Shown piece by piece: positions 52,654-61,704 of a DNA stretch of 64,000 nucleotides (positions are counted from its first letter, which is position 1; every line of letters starts with the position of its first letter). The notes beneath the pieces are model-generated. The model was not told the DNA's origin and did not search any database. It was given only the letters and a program-made list of their open reading frames with translations. The position numbers and the translations under genes were made by a program. The stretch is taken from assembly GCF_020715565.1 (NCBI RefSeq), contig NZ_CP085839.1, positions 1,488,001 through 1,552,000 of the forward strand, given 5' to 3'. This DNA is from Nocardioides sp. Kera G14 (GTDB lineage: Bacteria; Actinomycetota; Actinomycetes; Propionibacteriales; Nocardioidaceae).

Positions 52654-54270
52654 ATGCCAGAAGGACATGAGACCGTCGACCCCCACCTCGACACGCAGTC
52701 GGCCGACGAACTGCACCTCGCCAAGCTCGGCTACAAGCAGGAGCTCGCCCGGACGTGGTCCGGCTTCTCGAACTTCGCGATCTCCTTCTCGATCATCTCG
52801 ATCCTCGCCGGCTGTCTGACGACGTTCTACGTCGGTTGGAACAACGGTGGCCCGGCCGCGATCGCCTGGGGGTGGCCGATCGTCTCGGTCTTCATCCTGA
52901 TCGTCGGCTTCTGCATGGCCGAGCTGGTGTCGGCGTACCCCACCTCGGGCGGGATCTACTGGTGGGCGAGCAAGCTCGGCGGACCCATGGCCGGTTTCTA
53001 CACCGGCTGGCTCAACCTGATCGGACTGCTCGCCATCGACGCGTCCGTGGCCTACGGCTGCGCAGGCTTCTTCGACACCTTCGTCGGCCTCTTCAGCGAC
53101 TCCTGGGCGGCGAACTACTCGTTGACGCGGGTCTTCATCGAGTTCGCAATCATCCTGGTCCTCGCGGGCCTGATCAACGTCTTCTCGAGCCATCTGCTCG
53201 CCCTGATCAACAACGTCTCCGTGTGGTGGCACGTGGCGGGCGCGGCGATCATCGTGATCATGCTGTGGTTCTTCACGGCTGACGGCACCTCGCACGCCTC
53301 CGTCGGCGACGTCTTCGCCAGCGGCGTGAACAACACCGGCTTCTTCCACGGCCACACGGGCGGCATCGGCTTCCTGCTCTACGTCCTACCGATGGCGGGC
53401 ATCCTCACGCAGTACACGATCACCGGGTACGACGCCTCCGTGCACCTGTCCGAGGAGACGCAGGGTGCCGCGAACAGCGCAGCCAAGGGAATCTGGCAGT
53501 CGATCCTCTTCTCCGCGATCGGCGGCTGGATCCTGCTGCTCAGCCTGCTCTTCGCCGTCCAGTCCAAGGACGACCTGACCGCCGGCGGTGGCGGGATCTT
53601 CGTCCTGCTCGGACAGGCGTTCACGCCGCACACCGAGGCGATCATCGTCTTCATCTCCGCGTGCGCACAGTTCTTCTGCACCTGCGCCTGCATGACGTCG
53701 ACGAGCCGGATGTTCTTCGCCTTCTCCCGTGACGGCGCCGTGCCGGGTTCGAGGATCTGGTCGAAGCTGAACGCGCACAAGGTGCCGGTCTACGGCGTCA
53801 TCGCCTCGGTCGTGATCGCGCTGGTCATCACGCTGCCCGCGCTGATCAAGGTCGACATCAACGGCGCACCGAGCCCGATCGCCTTCTACGCCGTCGTCTC
53901 GATCGGGGTGATCGGCCTCTACCTCGCCTTCGCCATCCCGATCTTCCTGCGCTGGAAGAAGGGCGACGCCTTCGAAGCGGGCGCCTGGAACCTCGGTGGC
54001 AAGTACAGGTGGATGTGCCTGGTCGCAGTCGCCGAGATCGTCGTCATGTCGATCGTGGGCCTGCTGCCGACCGCCAGCGTCGGCATGCCGGGGATGGACG
54101 GCTTCTCGATGAAGTTCGTGAACTACGCGATCATCGTCCTGCCGGCAGCGCTGATCCTGCTGACCGTCTACTGGTTCGCCTCAGTGCGGCACTGGTTCAC
54201 CGGGCCGATCAGCAACCTCGACACTCCGCCCTCCTCAGCTCCGGACGATCTGCTGCCCGAGCCCGCCTGA
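52654..54270 (+). CDS. APC-family permease, probably for ethanolamine
   Basis: A 538-residue transporter with about twelve membrane helices, of the amino acid/polyamine/choline (APC) class. The N-terminus is polar (about 1-30); FSNFAISFSIISILAGCLTTF opens helix 1 and GWPIVSVFILIVGFCMAELVSAYPTSGGIYWWASKLGG is the classic APC helix 2-loop block, with ITGYDASVHLSEET later. Its position after eutBC suggests ethanolamine as substrate; that is inference from context, and amino acids or GABA are possible. Confidence 0.9.
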   Translation: MPEGHETVDPHLDTQSADELHLAKLGYKQELARTWSGFSNFAISFSIISILAGCLTTFYVGWNNGGPAAIAWGWPIVSVFILIVGFCMAELVSAYPTSGGIYWWASKLGGPMAGFYTGWLNLIGLLAIDASVAYGCAGFFDTFVGLFSDSWAANYSLTRVFIEFAIILVLAGLINVFSSHLLALINNVSVWWHVAGAAIIVIMLWFFTADGTSHASVGDVFASGVNNTGFFHGHTGGIGFLLYVLPMAGILTQYTITGYDASVHLSEETQGAANSAAKGIWQSILFSAIGGWILLLSLLFAVQSKDDLTAGGGGIFVLLGQAFTPHTEAIIVFISACAQFFCTCACMTSTSRMFFAFSRDGAVPGSRIWSKLNAHKVPVYGVIASVVIALVITLPALIKVDINGAPSPIAFYAVVSIGVIGLYLAFAIPIFLRWKKGDAFEAGAWNLGGKYRWMCLVAVAEIVVMSIVGLLPTASVGMPGMDGFSMKFVNYAIIVLPAALILLTVYWFASVRHWFTGPISNLDTPPSSAPDDLLPEPA

Positions 54271-54313
54271 CCCGCTCCGGAATAGATTGTCGGAAACGAC
54301 GCTTGTACCCATT

Positions 54314-54329
54314 ACTTGAATCTTCAAGT
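54314..54329 (+). promoter_or_regulatory. MarR-type operator palindrome before the LLM gene
   Basis: ACTTGAA-TC-TTCAAGT is a perfect inverted repeat with 7 bp arms, the form bound by many MarR-family repressors (TTGAA-N2-TTCAA core). It lies 28 bases before the start codon. No MarR gene is in the window. Confidence 0.7.
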
Positions 54330-54357
54330 GATGACTATGGGCACCTCGGAGGCAATG

Positions 54358-55512
54358 ATGGGCATGCAGTTCGGAATCTTCTCGGTCGGGGACGTGACCA
54401 CCGACCCCACGACGGGGAAGACCCCGACCGAGTACGAGCGGATCAAGGCGACCGTCGAGATCGCCAAGCATGCGGAGGAGGTCGGGCTCGACGTCTTCGC
54501 GACGGGTGAGCACCACAACCCGCCGTTCATCGCCTCGAACCCGACGGCGACGCTGGCCTACATCGGCGCGCAGACCTCCACGATCATCCTGTCGACGGCC
54601 ACGACGCTGATCACCACCACTGACCCGGTGCTGATCGCGGAGGACTACGCCAAGCTGCAGCACCTCACCGACGGCCGCGTCGACCTGATGATGGGCCGCG
54701 GCAACACCGGCCCGGTCTACCCGTGGTTCGGCAAGGACATCCGCCAGGGCATCAACCTCGCGGTCGAGAACTACGCGCTCCTCCGCCGGCTGTGGAGTGA
54801 GGACGTCGTGGACTGGCAGGGCCGGTTCCGCACGCCGCTGCAGGGTTACACCTCGACCCCGCGCCCGCTCGACGGTGTCGCGCCGTTCGTATGGCACGGC
54901 TCGATCCGGAGCCCCGAGATCGCCGAGCAGGCCGCCTACTACGGCGACGGCTTCTTCCACAACCACATCTTCTGGCCCGAGAGCCACGCCGCGCAGATGG
55001 TCAAGCTCTACCGCCAGCGCTTCGAGCACTACGGCCACGGCACCGCCGACCAGGCGATCGTCGGCCTCGGTGGTCAGTTCTTCATGCGGAAGAACAGCCA
55101 GGACGCGATCAACGAGTTCCGGCCCTACTTCGACAACGCCCCGGTCTACGGCCACGGCCCGTCGCTCGAGGACTTCATGGCCGGCACTCCTCTGACGGTG
55201 GGCTCGCCCCAGCAGGTGATCGAGCGGACGCTGACCTTCCGTGAGAACGTCGGCGACTACCAGCGCCAGCTCTTCCTCATCGACCACGCCGGCCTGCCGC
55301 TCAAGACCGTGCTCGAGCAGCTCGACCTCTACGGCGAGATCCTGCCCACCCTGCGCGAGGAGTTCGCCAAGGTTCGCAAGCCCGGCGTGCCGGACGCGCC
55401 CACACACGCCTCTCTCGTCGAGGCGGCGGGCGGGGCGCACGACGCCACCGTCTACGCGCCGGCCGATGACGCCACCGGCACCTCCGACCGAGACCTGGTG
55501 GACGAGCTGTGA
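54358..55512 (+). CDS. FMN-dependent LLM monooxygenase (CE1758-like)
   Basis: A luciferase-like flavin monooxygenase of 384 residues. MQFGIFSVGDVTTDPTTGKTPTE is the start typical of the CE1758 group; HHNPPFIASNPTATLAYIGAQTSTIILSTA and GRVDLMMGRGNTGPVYPWFG are LLM-barrel motifs. ATG at 54358 is chosen because GGAGG (54348-54352) is 5 bases upstream; other in-frame ATGs lie at 54331, 54337, 54355 and 54364. Its stop overlaps the FMN reductase GTG (GTGA), which supplies reduced FMN. A MarR-like operator lies upstream. Substrate unknown. Confidence 0.92.
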   Translation: MGMQFGIFSVGDVTTDPTTGKTPTEYERIKATVEIAKHAEEVGLDVFATGEHHNPPFIASNPTATLAYIGAQTSTIILSTATTLITTTDPVLIAEDYAKLQHLTDGRVDLMMGRGNTGPVYPWFGKDIRQGINLAVENYALLRRLWSEDVVDWQGRFRTPLQGYTSTPRPLDGVAPFVWHGSIRSPEIAEQAAYYGDGFFHNHIFWPESHAAQMVKLYRQRFEHYGHGTADQAIVGLGGQFFMRKNSQDAINEFRPYFDNAPVYGHGPSLEDFMAGTPLTVGSPQQVIERTLTFRENVGDYQRQLFLIDHAGLPLKTVLEQLDLYGEILPTLREEFAKVRKPGVPDAPTHASLVEAAGGAHDATVYAPADDATGTSDRDLVDEL

Positions 55513-56156
55513 CGGGACCCGTCAGGATCGTCGTCGTCTCGGCGGGGCTCTCCAACCCGTCGTCGACCAAGCTCCTCGCCGACATGCTCGGCGACGCCTC
55601 GGTGGCCGCGGTTGAGGGCCGCGGAGCGGAGGCGGTGCTCGAGCACGTCGAGCTCCGCGGTCTCGCCCACGCGCTCACCGACCACCTCCTGACCGGATTC
55701 CCGACCGCCGAGCTCAAGGCTGCGATCGACCGCGTCCGCCGGGCAGACGCCGTCATCGCCGTCACGCCCGTCTTCTCGGCGTCCTACTCCGGGCTCTTCA
55801 AGACGTTCTTCGACGTGCTCGAGCTCGGCGTGATGGACGCGAAGCCGGTGCTCATCGGTGCGACGGCGGGCTCCCCGCGGCACAGCCTCGTGCTCGACCA
55901 CGCGATGCGGCCGCTCTTCTCGTATCTCCGCGCGGTCGTCGTACCGACCGGGGTGTTCGCCGCGTCGGAGGACTTCGCCGGACCGGAGCTGGCCAAGCGC
56001 GTCGACCGCGCGGCCGAGGAGCTCGCCGCCCTCGTCGGAGCCGGCGGCCGTCGTACGTCGGGACCCAAGCGCGACCTCGTCGAGCAGGCCTTCGAGGACC
56101 CGAGCTCGATCACCGACTTCGAGACCCTGCTCAGGCGGGCGAGCGAGGGGTCATGA
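55509..56156 (+). CDS. LLM-partnered FMN reductase (CE1759-like)
   Basis: A 215-residue NAD(P)H-dependent flavodoxin-fold reductase providing FMNH2 to the monooxygenase encoded just before. RIVVVSAGLSNPSSTKLLADML holds the FMN phosphate loop, and AVTPVFSASYSGLFKTFFD matches the NADPH-FMN reductase motif PxYxxSxSGxxKxxxD. The gene pair is a recurring actinobacterial module. GTG at 55509 overlaps the LLM stop. The last 26 bases overlap the convergent GGDEF-EAL gene. Confidence 0.92.
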   Translation: MTGPVRIVVVSAGLSNPSSTKLLADMLGDASVAAVEGRGAEAVLEHVELRGLAHALTDHLLTGFPTAELKAAIDRVRRADAVIAVTPVFSASYSGLFKTFFDVLELGVMDAKPVLIGATAGSPRHSLVLDHAMRPLFSYLRAVVVPTGVFAASEDFAGPELAKRVDRAAEELAALVGAGGRRTSGPKRDLVEQAFEDPSSITDFETLLRRASEGS

Positions 56157-58410
56157 CATCTCCCTCTCGGGTCCTCGCCTGCGAGAAGTCGACGCCGTAG
56201 CGGTCGATGAAGGCGAGCACCTCCTCGGCCGTGCCCGCCGGGGCGAAGTAGTGCCCCTGCACGTGGTCGACACCCAGCCCTTCGACGAGCGCAAGCTGTT
56301 CAGCCGTCTCCACACCCTCCATGACCACGGTGAGATCGAGGCTGCGGAGCATCCTGACCGTGTGGCCCAGGAGGGTGAGCGCTCGCGCTCCGCCCAACAG
56401 GAAGGAACGGTCGAGCTTCACGGTGTGCCAGTCCCGGCGGACGAGGAGCGGGATCCGGTTACCGCCGGCGCCGAAGTCATCCAGCGCGAGGCCGATGCCG
56501 TGCTCCTCGAGGAGCGTGGCGAGGCCGTCCTCGGCCGTGTCCCAGTGGTCGATGCTGCCGCGCTCGGTCAACTCGAGCACGAGGTCCACGGGAGCGATGC
56601 CGGCCTGCTCGATGACCCAGGCGATCAGCGGGCTGTCCGGCCGGAACTGCTCCTGCTCCAGGTTGATGCTCAGTGACAGGCGGCGATTGACCCGCCGCGC
56701 CGCCTCGGCCGAGGTGGAGATCGCCTGCTTCGCGAGCTGACGGGTCACGATGTCCATCACGCCGGCACGCACCGCTGAGCCCACGAGCTCCTCGGGGTTG
56801 AGCGTGCCCAGCAGCGGCAGGCTGCCGCGCAGGAGCGCCTCCCAACCGACGAGCTCGAGGCTCTTCACGTCGATGATGGGCTGGTAGGCGACGTCGACGC
56901 CGTGGTCGATGAGCCGACGGATGATCTCCTCCTCGTTGACCTCGACGATGGGAGCCATGGGGAAGTGGCGGGCCGCCTTCCGCTCACGGAGGTCCTTCTC
57001 CGCACGGGCCAGGATGACATCGGCGGTCTCGGTGCGGACGGCGGAGAGCACCCGGCCGATCGACGCGGTGACGGAGATCGTCAAGCCGTCGGTCTCGACC
57101 GGCTGTCGGACGATCGCCGCCAGTCCTCGGCACAGATCGTCGAGGTGCGCCTCGTCACGGACGTTGCGGGCGAGACCCACGAACTCGTCACCGCCGAAAC
57201 GCCCGAAGCGCCACTGCGGTGACTGGTCCTGGAGCCGGCCGCCGATCGCGGTGAGCAGCTGGTCGGCGCGCAGGTGGCCGAATTCGGTGTTCACCTGCTT
57301 GAAGTGGTCGAGGTCGAGGAAGACGACCCCGATGCGCTCCCGGCCACCCCGGGTGCGAGAGACGTCACGCAGCTCGTCGCGCCAGTGCTCGTACTCCCAC
57401 AGCCCGGTCAGTTCGTCCGTGACGGTCGCGACCCTGAGCTGGCTCTCGCGCGCGGCCTGTGCGTGGGAGGCGCGGGCCATGGCGGCGAGCCCTGCGACCA
57501 GGCGGGCGTCGTACCGGCTGAAGCTGACGTCGCCGGGTTCGCGCCGGATGACGAGCACTGAGCCGGAGTGGATCTGCTCACTGAGCGTGTCGGGGCCGCC
57601 CGACCGGGCCTCGACGGAGATGTCGGCGGCGCGGACGTGGTCGCTGACGAGGCGGATCAGTGTGTCGTCGATGAGGTCCGCAGGCCACGGCGTCGTAATG
57701 GAGGCTTCGGTGAGCGCCTCCGTGACGCGGGCCAGCATGGCGATCCGCCCGAACTGCGCGACAGCCACGCCACCGAGGCCGATGATCGCCGAGACGGCCA
57801 CGGCGGGCCACGGGTCGTCGGAGAAGTCCTTGATCTGCTCCACGACCAGGACCAGGCCCGCTGCGTAGACCACCCCGGCGCAGGCGAGGACGAAGGCGCG
57901 GCGCCCGAATGCACTGGCGCGGTCACCCGGCCTGAGCCACTCGAGGAGGGCGTGGGCGAGCGCGAAGGCCACCAGGCCGGCGACCACGCGGTCGTACGGC
58001 GCGTGGCCCCAGTCGGCCAGGGGCACGATGACCGTCAGCACCACGCCGGCAAGGACGACGACCGCGGCACGCGGAAGGCTGGAGATGAACGGGCCGACCA
58101 GGACCCGGTAGCCCACGACGACCGCGATCGCCCAGGGCGGGAGTACCCGCAGCAGGTCGGCGGAATGGTCGATCCCCAGGATGGCCAGACACACGCCGGC
58201 GATCACCGGGGTCGCGTCGCGTGCCGTCGATTCGCGGACGAACGCACCAGCGATGAGCGCCAGCACCGCGGCGCCGCCGAGGGTGATCAGCGCATAGGTG
58301 GAGACGTGCGGGACGCCGTCCTGGGACCACGCAGCAGCGCCGACGGCCACCGCAGCCAGCGCGCCGACCGAGACCAGCGCGTCGTAGAGCGAGCGCCGGC
58401 TGACAGACAT
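56131..58410 (-). CDS. Membrane-bound bifunctional GGDEF-EAL protein (c-di-GMP turnover)
   Basis: A 759-residue protein with seven to eight N-terminal membrane helices (about 8-225), a linker (about 225-310), a GGDEF domain (about 320-480) and an EAL domain (about 500-745). The GGDEF motif is intact as FGGDEFVGLAR with an upstream FLDLDHFKQVN. The EAL domain has GWEALLRG, INLE, ELTERGS, LDDFGAGG (usual DDFGTG has Thr for Ala), KLDRSF and MEGVETAEQ. Both catalytic activities look possible. ATG at 58410 follows TAGCCT by 7 nt. Confidence 0.95.
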   Translation of the reverse strand: MSVSRRSLYDALVSVGALAAVAVGAAAWSQDGVPHVSTYALITLGGAAVLALIAGAFVRESTARDATPVIAGVCLAILGIDHSADLLRVLPPWAIAVVVGYRVLVGPFISSLPRAAVVVLAGVVLTVIVPLADWGHAPYDRVVAGLVAFALAHALLEWLRPGDRASAFGRRAFVLACAGVVYAAGLVLVVEQIKDFSDDPWPAVAVSAIIGLGGVAVAQFGRIAMLARVTEALTEASITTPWPADLIDDTLIRLVSDHVRAADISVEARSGGPDTLSEQIHSGSVLVIRREPGDVSFSRYDARLVAGLAAMARASHAQAARESQLRVATVTDELTGLWEYEHWRDELRDVSRTRGGRERIGVVFLDLDHFKQVNTEFGHLRADQLLTAIGGRLQDQSPQWRFGRFGGDEFVGLARNVRDEAHLDDLCRGLAAIVRQPVETDGLTISVTASIGRVLSAVRTETADVILARAEKDLRERKAARHFPMAPIVEVNEEEIIRRLIDHGVDVAYQPIIDVKSLELVGWEALLRGSLPLLGTLNPEELVGSAVRAGVMDIVTRQLAKQAISTSAEAARRVNRRLSLSINLEQEQFRPDSPLIAWVIEQAGIAPVDLVLELTERGSIDHWDTAEDGLATLLEEHGIGLALDDFGAGGNRIPLLVRRDWHTVKLDRSFLLGGARALTLLGHTVRMLRSLDLTVVMEGVETAEQLALVEGLGVDHVQGHYFAPAGTAEEVLAFIDRYGVDFSQARTREGDVMTPRSPA

Positions 58411-58417
58411 GCCCGCA

Positions 58418-58423
58418 AGGCTA
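58418..58423 (-). promoter_or_regulatory. -10 element of the GGDEF-EAL gene (leaderless)
   Basis: TAGCCT on the minus strand, 7 nt before the ATG at 58410. It lies in the 27-base gap after the PEBP gene. Confidence 0.6.
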
Positions 58424-58437
58424 GTGCTGCTGAGGCC

Positions 58438-58965
58438 TCAGTGTTGGTAGGTCCCGACCAAGACTGCGCGTCCGGCGGTCTTGAACGCCAGGTTGAATCC
58501 GACGACCGCCGGGGTCGCGTCCGAGTCGACGCCGAGCTTCTCGTCGGTCACGGCATGCACGACGAAGTAGTAGCGGTGCACCTGGTCACCCGCGGGCGGG
58601 GCCGCGCCGGTGAACTCTCGCGTCCCCAGGTCGTTGCGGACGTGGAAGGCACCGCCGGGCAAGGTGTCGTCGCTTGCGCCGGCGCCTGTGTCGAGCGAGG
58701 TGACGTCCGCCGGGATGTCGACGACGACCCAGTGCCAGAAGCCGCTCACGATCGGGGCGTCGGGGTCGTAGCAGGTGACGACGTACGACTTCGTGCCCTC
58801 GGGGCCGGGCTCCCAGCTGAGCTGGGGTGACGTGTTGCCGCCCTCGTTGACCTGCGCGTCATTCAGCGGCTGGCCGTCGGTGACGTCGGAGCTGGTCACG
58901 GAGAAGGTGGGGACGGTGGGAAGAAGCTCGTAAGGGTCGGGGTGGACCGGGCGTTCGAGACTCAT
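58438..58965 (-). CDS. YbhB/YbcL-type PEBP protein
   Basis: A 175-residue phosphatidylethanolamine-binding-protein fold, no signal peptide. [45 protein letters not shown] and the pocket histidine in [11 protein letters not shown] are the family motifs (CR1/CR2). Function in bacteria is poorly known. The ATG at 58965 is supported by TACTGT 7 nt upstream and gives [16 protein letters not shown]; an open extension of 37 residues overlaps the divergent cysG gene and is rejected. Confidence 0.9.
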   Translation of the reverse strand: MSLERPVHPDPYELLPTVPTFSVTSSDVTDGQPLNDAQVNEGGNTSPQLSWEPGPEGTKSYVVTCYDPDAPIVSGFWHWVVVDIPADVTSLDTGAGASDDTLPGGAFHVRNDLGTREFTGAAPPAGDQVHRYYFVVHAVTDEKLGVDSDATPAVVGFNLAFKTAGRAVLVGTYQH

Positions 58966-58972
58966 GTCCTCG

Positions 58973-58978
58973 ACAGTA
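58973..58978 (-). promoter_or_regulatory. -10 element of the PEBP gene (leaderless)
   Basis: TACTGT on the minus strand, 7 nt before the ATG at 58965. Confidence 0.6.
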
Positions 58979-58990
58979 ACGCGGTCGGGA

Positions 58991-59006
58991 ATGATGGGGC
59001 CATCAT
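58991..59006 (+). promoter_or_regulatory. Palindrome overlapping the siroheme gene start
   Basis: ATGATGG-GG-CCATCAT is an inverted repeat with perfect 7 bp arms. Its right end includes the first two bases of the start codon at 59005, so a bound protein or a hairpin would hide the start. No good TANNNT lies at 6-8 nt; AATGAT is at 9 nt. Confidence 0.5.
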
Positions 59007-60219
59007 GGATCTTCCTGTCTATCCCTCGGGCCTGCGGCTGGCCGGCCGACGCGTCGTCGTGGTCGGCGGTGGCCACGTCGCCCAGCGCCGGATCCCTGCC
59101 CTGATCGCTGCAGGTGCCGTCGTCGTGGTCGTCTCACCCCACATCACGCCCGCGATCGAGGGTCTGGTCGGGTCCGGAGAGGTCACCTGGGTCGCGCGGG
59201 GCTTCTCGGCGTCGGATCTGGAGGGCGCGTGGTACGTCGTCGCCGCAACCCGCGACGCGGCGGTGAACACCGCCGTTTCCGAGGCGGCAGAGGAGCGGCG
59301 GATCTTCTGCGTCCGGTCGGACGACGCCCTCGCGGCCAGCGCGTGGACCCCTGCCGTCGGTCATGACGACGGCGTCACGGTGGCGGTGCTCGGCAACAGG
59401 GACCCGCGCCGCTCCGCCGCGCTCCGCGACCGGATCGTCGAGGGCCTGCGCGAGGGGACTCTGGGGGCGCGGCACGAGCGTGAGCGGGTCGCGGGAGTGA
59501 CGCTCGTCGGCGGCGGACCGGGCGATCCCGATCTGATCACCGTCGCTGGCCGCAAGGCGCTGATGGAGGCGGACGTGGTGGTCGCCGACCGGCTCGCGCC
59601 TCGTGAGCTGCTCGCCCAGCTCCCGGCCGACGTCGAACTCATCGACGTCGCCAAGCTGCCGCGGGGGCGCTCGGCGACGCAGGAGTTCATCAACGAGGTC
59701 ATCGTGGCCCGGGCGCTGGAGGGGAAGGTCGTCGCGCGCTACAAGGGCGGGGACAACTTCGTCTTCGGCCGTGGCTTCGAGGAGATCGAGGCGTGCCGCG
59801 AGGCCGGCGTGCCGGTGCGGGTGATCCCGGGCCTGACGTCACCGGTCTCCGTCCCTGGCCTGGCCGGGATCCCTGTCACGCACCGCGGTGTGACGCACGA
59901 GTTCACGGTCATCTCCGGGCACCTCCCGCCCGGGCACCCTGACTCGCTCGTGAACTGGTCGGCCGTGGCACGACTCCGCGGGACGGTAGTCCTGATGATG
60001 GCCGTCGAGAACGCTCCGGCCATCGCCTCCGCACTCCTGGCGGGCGGTCGGGACCTGGCGACTCCGGTGGCGGTCATCTGCGACGGCTCGATGCCCACCG
60101 AGCGCACGGTGCTCGCGACGCTCGACACCCTCACTTCGCGGCTCGAGGAGGAGTCCGTGAAGCCTCCCGCGATCATCGTCATCGGGGACGTCGTCCGCGT
60201 CGCCCACCCCGATCTGTGA
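59005..60219 (+). CDS. cysG: Siroheme synthase-like fusion: precorrin-2 dehydrogenase plus SUMT
   Basis: A 404-residue fusion. The N-terminal 150 residues are a Rossmann precorrin-2 dehydrogenase/ferrochelatase ([38 protein letters not shown]). The C-terminal 250 are uroporphyrinogen-III C-methyltransferase: [38 protein letters not shown] and [23 protein letters not shown]. It makes siroheme for sulfite/nitrite reductase, or precorrin-2 for cobalamin. ATG at 59005 follows a palindrome. The stop overlaps the next ATG (TGATG). A B12 role fits with EutBC in the same window but is not shown. Confidence 0.93.
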   Translation: MDLPVYPSGLRLAGRRVVVVGGGHVAQRRIPALIAAGAVVVVVSPHITPAIEGLVGSGEVTWVARGFSASDLEGAWYVVAATRDAAVNTAVSEAAEERRIFCVRSDDALAASAWTPAVGHDDGVTVAVLGNRDPRRSAALRDRIVEGLREGTLGARHERERVAGVTLVGGGPGDPDLITVAGRKALMEADVVVADRLAPRELLAQLPADVELIDVAKLPRGRSATQEFINEVIVARALEGKVVARYKGGDNFVFGRGFEEIEACREAGVPVRVIPGLTSPVSVPGLAGIPVTHRGVTHEFTVISGHLPPGHPDSLVNWSAVARLRGTVVLMMAVENAPAIASALLAGGRDLATPVAVICDGSMPTERTVLATLDTLTSRLEEESVKPPAIIVIGDVVRVAHPDL

Positions 60220-61037
60220 TGGCGACCTTCATCGAGATCTCGGATCCGGCCGACGCGCGGCTGTCCGACTATCGCGATCTGCGCGACGTGCAGCTGCGCA
60301 CCACGCTCGAGGTCGAGCACGGCCTCTTCCTCGCCGAGGGGGAGAAGGTCGTACGTCGTGCCGTCGAGGGCGGCTTCACCCCGCGCTCGTTCCTGATGGC
60401 TCCGAAGTGGCTCGCCGGCCTTGCCGACGCACTGGCGACGACCGATGCGCCCTGTTACGTGATGCCGGAACGGACCATCGAGGACGTGACCGGCTTCCAT
60501 GTCCATCGTGGTGCGCTTGCCTCTCTGGTGCGGAAGCCACTGCCTGCCCTCGCCGACGTGGTGGCCGGAGCGAGACGCGTGGCCGTGCTGGAGAACCTGA
60601 TCGATCACGCCAACGTCGGGGCGGCCTTCCGCAACGCGGCCGGGCTCGGCGTGGACGCCGTGCTCATCACCGAGGCGTGCGCCGATCCCTACTACCGCCG
60701 GGCGATCAAGACGTCGATGGGCAACGTCTTCAACGTCTCCTGGACGCGTGCTCGGGGGATGGAGGACATCCTCTCCGCGCTGCGGGACGGCGGCTTCACG
60801 ACGGCTGCCCTTACCCTGGCCGACGGCTCGATCAGCCTCGATGCGCTCGCCGCCCGGCGGGATGAGCGCCTTGCACTGGTCTTCGGCACCGAGGGGGCAG
60901 GGGTCGATCCCCGCACGGAGAAGCAGGTCGACCTCTGCGTGACGATCCCGATGGAGCCGGGCGTCGACTCGCTCAACGTCGCCGCCGCCACGGCCGTCGC
61001 TTTCTACGCGACCCGCGTCAGTCGCGCCGGGGCGTGA
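60219..61037 (+). CDS. SpoU-family RNA 2'-O-methyltransferase
   Basis: A 272-residue SPOUT knotted methyltransferase. N-terminal substrate-binding residues (FLAEGEKVVRRAVEGGFTPRSFLMAP) precede motif 1 AVLENLIDHANVGAAFRNAAGLGVDAVL, motif 2 VFGTEGAGVDPRTEKQVDLCVTIPM and motif 3 SLNVAAATAVAFYAT. This is the TrmH/TsnR-like branch acting on rRNA or tRNA ribose; the exact site is unknown. ATG at 60219 overlaps the cysG stop and is preferred over GTG 3 bases earlier. Its final 20 bases overlap the convergent def gene. Confidence 0.92.
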   Translation: MATFIEISDPADARLSDYRDLRDVQLRTTLEVEHGLFLAEGEKVVRRAVEGGFTPRSFLMAPKWLAGLADALATTDAPCYVMPERTIEDVTGFHVHRGALASLVRKPLPALADVVAGARRVAVLENLIDHANVGAAFRNAAGLGVDAVLITEACADPYYRRAIKTSMGNVFNVSWTRARGMEDILSALRDGGFTTAALTLADGSISLDALAARRDERLALVFGTEGAGVDPRTEKQVDLCVTIPMEPGVDSLNVAAATAVAFYATRVSRAGA

Positions 61038-61626
61038 CGGGCCAGTCCTCGGGGAACTCGGCGGCGGCCTTGTCGTGCTGCTTGGCGAGCTTCTTGCGGG
61101 CACGGTCCGAGAGCGCGTCGGCGAAGACGGTGCCGTAGAGATGGTCGGTCTCGTGCTGCAGGCAGCGGGCCAAGAGCCCGCCGCCCTCGAAGGTCACCGG
61201 GTGACCGTCGAGTCCGACGCCATCGACCCGTGCCCAGTCGGGGCGGGCGCGGTCGACGAAGGCACCGGGGAAGGAGAGACAGCCCTCGTCGTCGTTGTCG
61301 ATCGTCCGCTCGCGGCCCTCGGGCAGCGTCAGGACGGGATTGCACACCACGCCGACCCAGCGTTCACCGGTGTCGTCGGGGCAGTCGAACACGAACAGGG
61401 AGAGGTCCTCGCCGATCTGGCACGCGGCGAGGCCGACGCCGTCGGCGGCGTACATCGTGGCGACCATGTCCGCAGCGAGGGTGCGGAGATCGGCGTCGAA
61501 GACGGTCACCTCGGCGAGGCGGCGGTGCATCACGGGAGTGCCCCAGCGGACGACCGGGCGAACCGTCCCGCCCTCGGGAAGGGCGCCGTACGGCGCATGC
61601 TCGGCGGGCGTCTCCGGGGCGTTCAC
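61018..61626 (-). CDS. def: Peptide deformylase
   Basis: Removes the N-formyl group from new proteins, before methionine aminopeptidase. The 202 residues contain the three motifs in order: GVGLAACQIG, EGCLSFPG (Cys ligand) and QHETDHLYG (His ligands and Glu). GTG at 61626 is preferred because TAGTCT is 7 nt upstream, although the frame is open well beyond. It diverges from the acyl-CoA dehydrogenase pair across 78 bases. The first 35 residues form an extension typical of actinobacterial forms. Confidence 0.95.
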   Translation of the reverse strand: MNAPETPAEHAPYGALPEGGTVRPVVRWGTPVMHRRLAEVTVFDADLRTLAADMVATMYAADGVGLAACQIGEDLSLFVFDCPDDTGERWVGVVCNPVLTLPEGRERTIDNDDEGCLSFPGAFVDRARPDWARVDGVGLDGHPVTFEGGGLLARCLQHETDHLYGTVFADALSDRARKKLAKQHDKAAAEFPEDWPVTPRRD

Positions 61627-61633
61627 GGCGTCG

Positions 61634-61639
61634 AGACTA
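61634..61639 (-). promoter_or_regulatory. -10 element of def (leaderless)
   Basis: TAGTCT on the minus strand, 7 nt before the def GTG at 61626. Confidence 0.6.
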
Positions 61640-61678
61640 GGTCCTCGGGGAGACCGGGAGCCAATCTGTAGCGCAATG

Positions 61679-61695
61679 TGTAACTCCGAGTTACA
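61679..61695 (+). promoter_or_regulatory. TetR-type operator before the acyl-CoA dehydrogenases
   Basis: TGTAACTC-C-GAGTTACA is a perfect inverted repeat with 8 bp arms and a 1-base centre. It overlaps four bases of the predicted -10 TACAGT (61692-61697), so a repressor bound here would block the gene pair. Many actinobacterial fatty-acid genes are under TetR-family control. Confidence 0.75.
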
Positions 61696-61697
61696 GT
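61692..61697 (+). promoter_or_regulatory. -10 element of the acyl-CoA dehydrogenase pair (leaderless)
   Basis: TACAGT lies 7 nt before the ATG at 61705. It is overlapped by the palindrome at 61679-61695. Confidence 0.65.
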
Positions 61698-61704
61698 TTC
61701 TCGC

